A stretch of DNA of 64,000 bases from Ceratodon purpureus (Eukaryota > Streptophyta > Bryopsida > Pseudoditrichales > Ditrichaceae): contig CM026422.1 of assembly GCA_014871385.1 (NCBI GenBank), positions 9,402,564-9,466,563 of the forward strand. The letters are read 5' to 3'. Position 1 is the first letter of the stretch. Each line of letters begins with the position of its first letter. The notes under the pieces were generated by a model, which was given only the letters and a program-made list of their open reading frames with translations, was not told where the DNA came from and made no database searches. Both the position numbers and the translations under genes were made by a program. Shown one piece after another: positions 62,489-64,000 of this stretch.

Positions 62489-64000
62489 AATGCAATTTTC
62501 TTACTACTAGAGCACTGAGTGTGTAGAAGTAGGTGTGTGCATTTTTATTTTTTTATGGTTTTTGTTGAAAGTTGCCACCTTGCGAAGTGCTTGAAACTGA
62601 TATTCTGATGTGAATCACACTGATGATTGGCTATGTGATCCGTGTTTAATTTTGGATATATCCTTTGATGATAGACATAATTTGAGCGGTATTACATTCA
62701 AGTATTGAACTGCTCCTTAAAAGATGAACATGCCAATACAGTTTGCAACTTTCAATTGCTCTCAGACCGTTTCTCATCATACAAGCTTGTAAAATTTGAG
62801 AAATGTTGAACATGAAGTTTGTAGTTTTTTTTCAAACTAATTATCATGCTCCGGTCATGAACTAACACAGGGGGTCAAGCTTGGTATTGTGGATGTGTTA
62901 CAATTGTTTTTTTAAGCCTTCTACAAGAATGTAGATCATCTTTCCAAATACTTCTCATGAAACGTGTGTGCAACCAAATTGGTTTTTTTGACATTGCGAA
63001 TTAGGATCTTTTTCTTTGCATAGATCCACTGATCTCTTGGGCAAATGCATCTTCATTGGAAAAAAAACTTCAAAAGAATTAGATGCAAAATTGGCATCAC
63101 AAGCACCTATCTAAATTCTCAAATGTCCTGTGCATTGAATATAATACATTCACTTCATTGGTCAAATGGTTTTATTAGAAATGAAATTTATAAAGCACAA
63201 TTCCAAAATGTACATTAATTTTTGGAAGTTCATATGTTGCAACTTCTAAGGCTTAATGCACTTCTTTTTCTACTTGTAGTCCTACCTTGAATCCCTATAC
63301 TTTAGTTTCAACTTTCTCCGAGTTTTGTATTTGTAGGTGAACCTTGAGGTCCCACACGTCTTGTTTAAATATAAATTAAACTCAAAATTTTATTCCATAA
63401 GTAGTTTAATAAAGTAAAAGTGATTTCCTAAAATAAAATTTGGTTTAATATAAAATTTGTTTCATTTTGTAAATAAAATTGGAGTACAAAGTGAAATGGA
63501 TCTAAAATTCAACTTTTATTTCACGTAATAAACTTGTTGCTAATAGTTTAGTTTGCTTTATTTCTTAAATTAAATCATAAACTATGATGGTTTCAAATGT
63601 AAAATTACTTGAAAAGTAAAAGTGTCAATTTTAAATTATAGAATTTTTGGTCATAAATATTCAACATTTTGGTATCCTCTGTTTGAATTTAAATTTATTT
63701 ATTTAAAACTATTACTCTTGATTAATTGTAATCATTATTAGCCAATCTAGAAATTCAATAGCGCATAGAAACCTTTTGATATTATTTTTAAAAATTTAGT
63801 TGTACTCTCTACGTATTTTTTGGCTAATATTTGGTATATTACTAGCCATGACAAGTGTTTTTCCACCTTCATAATGATGGAACCCAAATCAAGTTACATG
63901 GATGGAGTATCTACCACAAACACAATGAAATGAAGTTTATCAAGGTCAGTATCTAACTAACCGACTTAAATTCTTGTAAGAGTTATAAAAGGGACTTTAA
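62489..64000. other. AT-rich DNA, no gene seen
   Basis: No ORF above 60 codons with plausible composition and no recognisable element ends. Confidence 0.5.

Noticed and set aside
1..64000. CRISPR arrays, operons, bacterial promoters, rRNA and tRNA genes
   Set aside because: None seen; the sequence is eukaryotic in gene structure.

Overview
The window looks like nuclear DNA of a land plant or close streptophyte relative. Three host genes resemble plant gene families: a DPP6/TolB-like beta-propeller protein, a chloroplast-type VTT/SNARE-associated (DedA-like) membrane protein, and a small DnaJ-type zinc-finger protein. They have GT-AG introns, GC-richer exons and AT-rich intergenic DNA. An intact-looking piggyBac family and a dual-endonuclease LINE suggest a non-flowering plant (bryophyte or other early lineage) rather than an angiosperm, but the species cannot be named from sequence alone.

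Layout. 1-4534: five-exon beta-propeller gene on the minus strand. 6514-9485: seven-exon VTT-domain gene on the plus strand. 9700-12087: AT-rich spacer, then an open frame with a heptad-repeat coiled coil (12093-13286). About 13350-38533: a second, rearranged copy of the 3' part of the VTT gene and its downstream DNA, now a pseudogene. The copy is split by one 18.5-kb insertion (13947-32446) flanked by a 12-bp target duplication, and further downstream by two piggyBac-type MITEs (35935-36871, 36993-37351). 38967-39932: unknown acidic-tailed ORF. 44059-45373: Mutator-like element with 9-bp duplications and long GC-rich inverted repeats. 45949-46416: DnaJ-type zinc-finger gene. 47340-54186: a Tc1/mariner-pogo-like MITE into which a 6.3-kb piggyBac transposon (47370-53660) has inserted. 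54187-64000: AT-rich DNA with a piggyBac MITE, a Harbinger-type MITE, decayed coding remnants and one candidate small gene.

The most unusual object is the 18.5-kb insertion. Read on the minus strand it is a giant non-LTR retrotransposon. It carries a basic ORF, two tightly coupled ORFs (ATGA overlap, then a stop five bases before the next ATG), a long low-complexity region, a 2A-type ribosome-skipping motif (GDIESNPGP), an AP-type endonuclease, a reverse transcriptase (YADD), an RNase H, a CCHC zinc knuckle and a C-terminal segment that looks like a restriction-like (PD-(D/E)XK) endonuclease. APE plus RLE in one element is known to me only from the algal Dualen/RandI group. The 3' portion carries a spliced-looking gene on the opposite strand. 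A 430-bp MITE sits in the low-complexity ORF. The almost identical paralogous VTT copy supplies the empty insertion site, so the element ends can be placed to the base.

Host genes show no evident pathway connection to each other; the region is best read as three conserved plant genes separated by successive waves of transposition and one local duplication.
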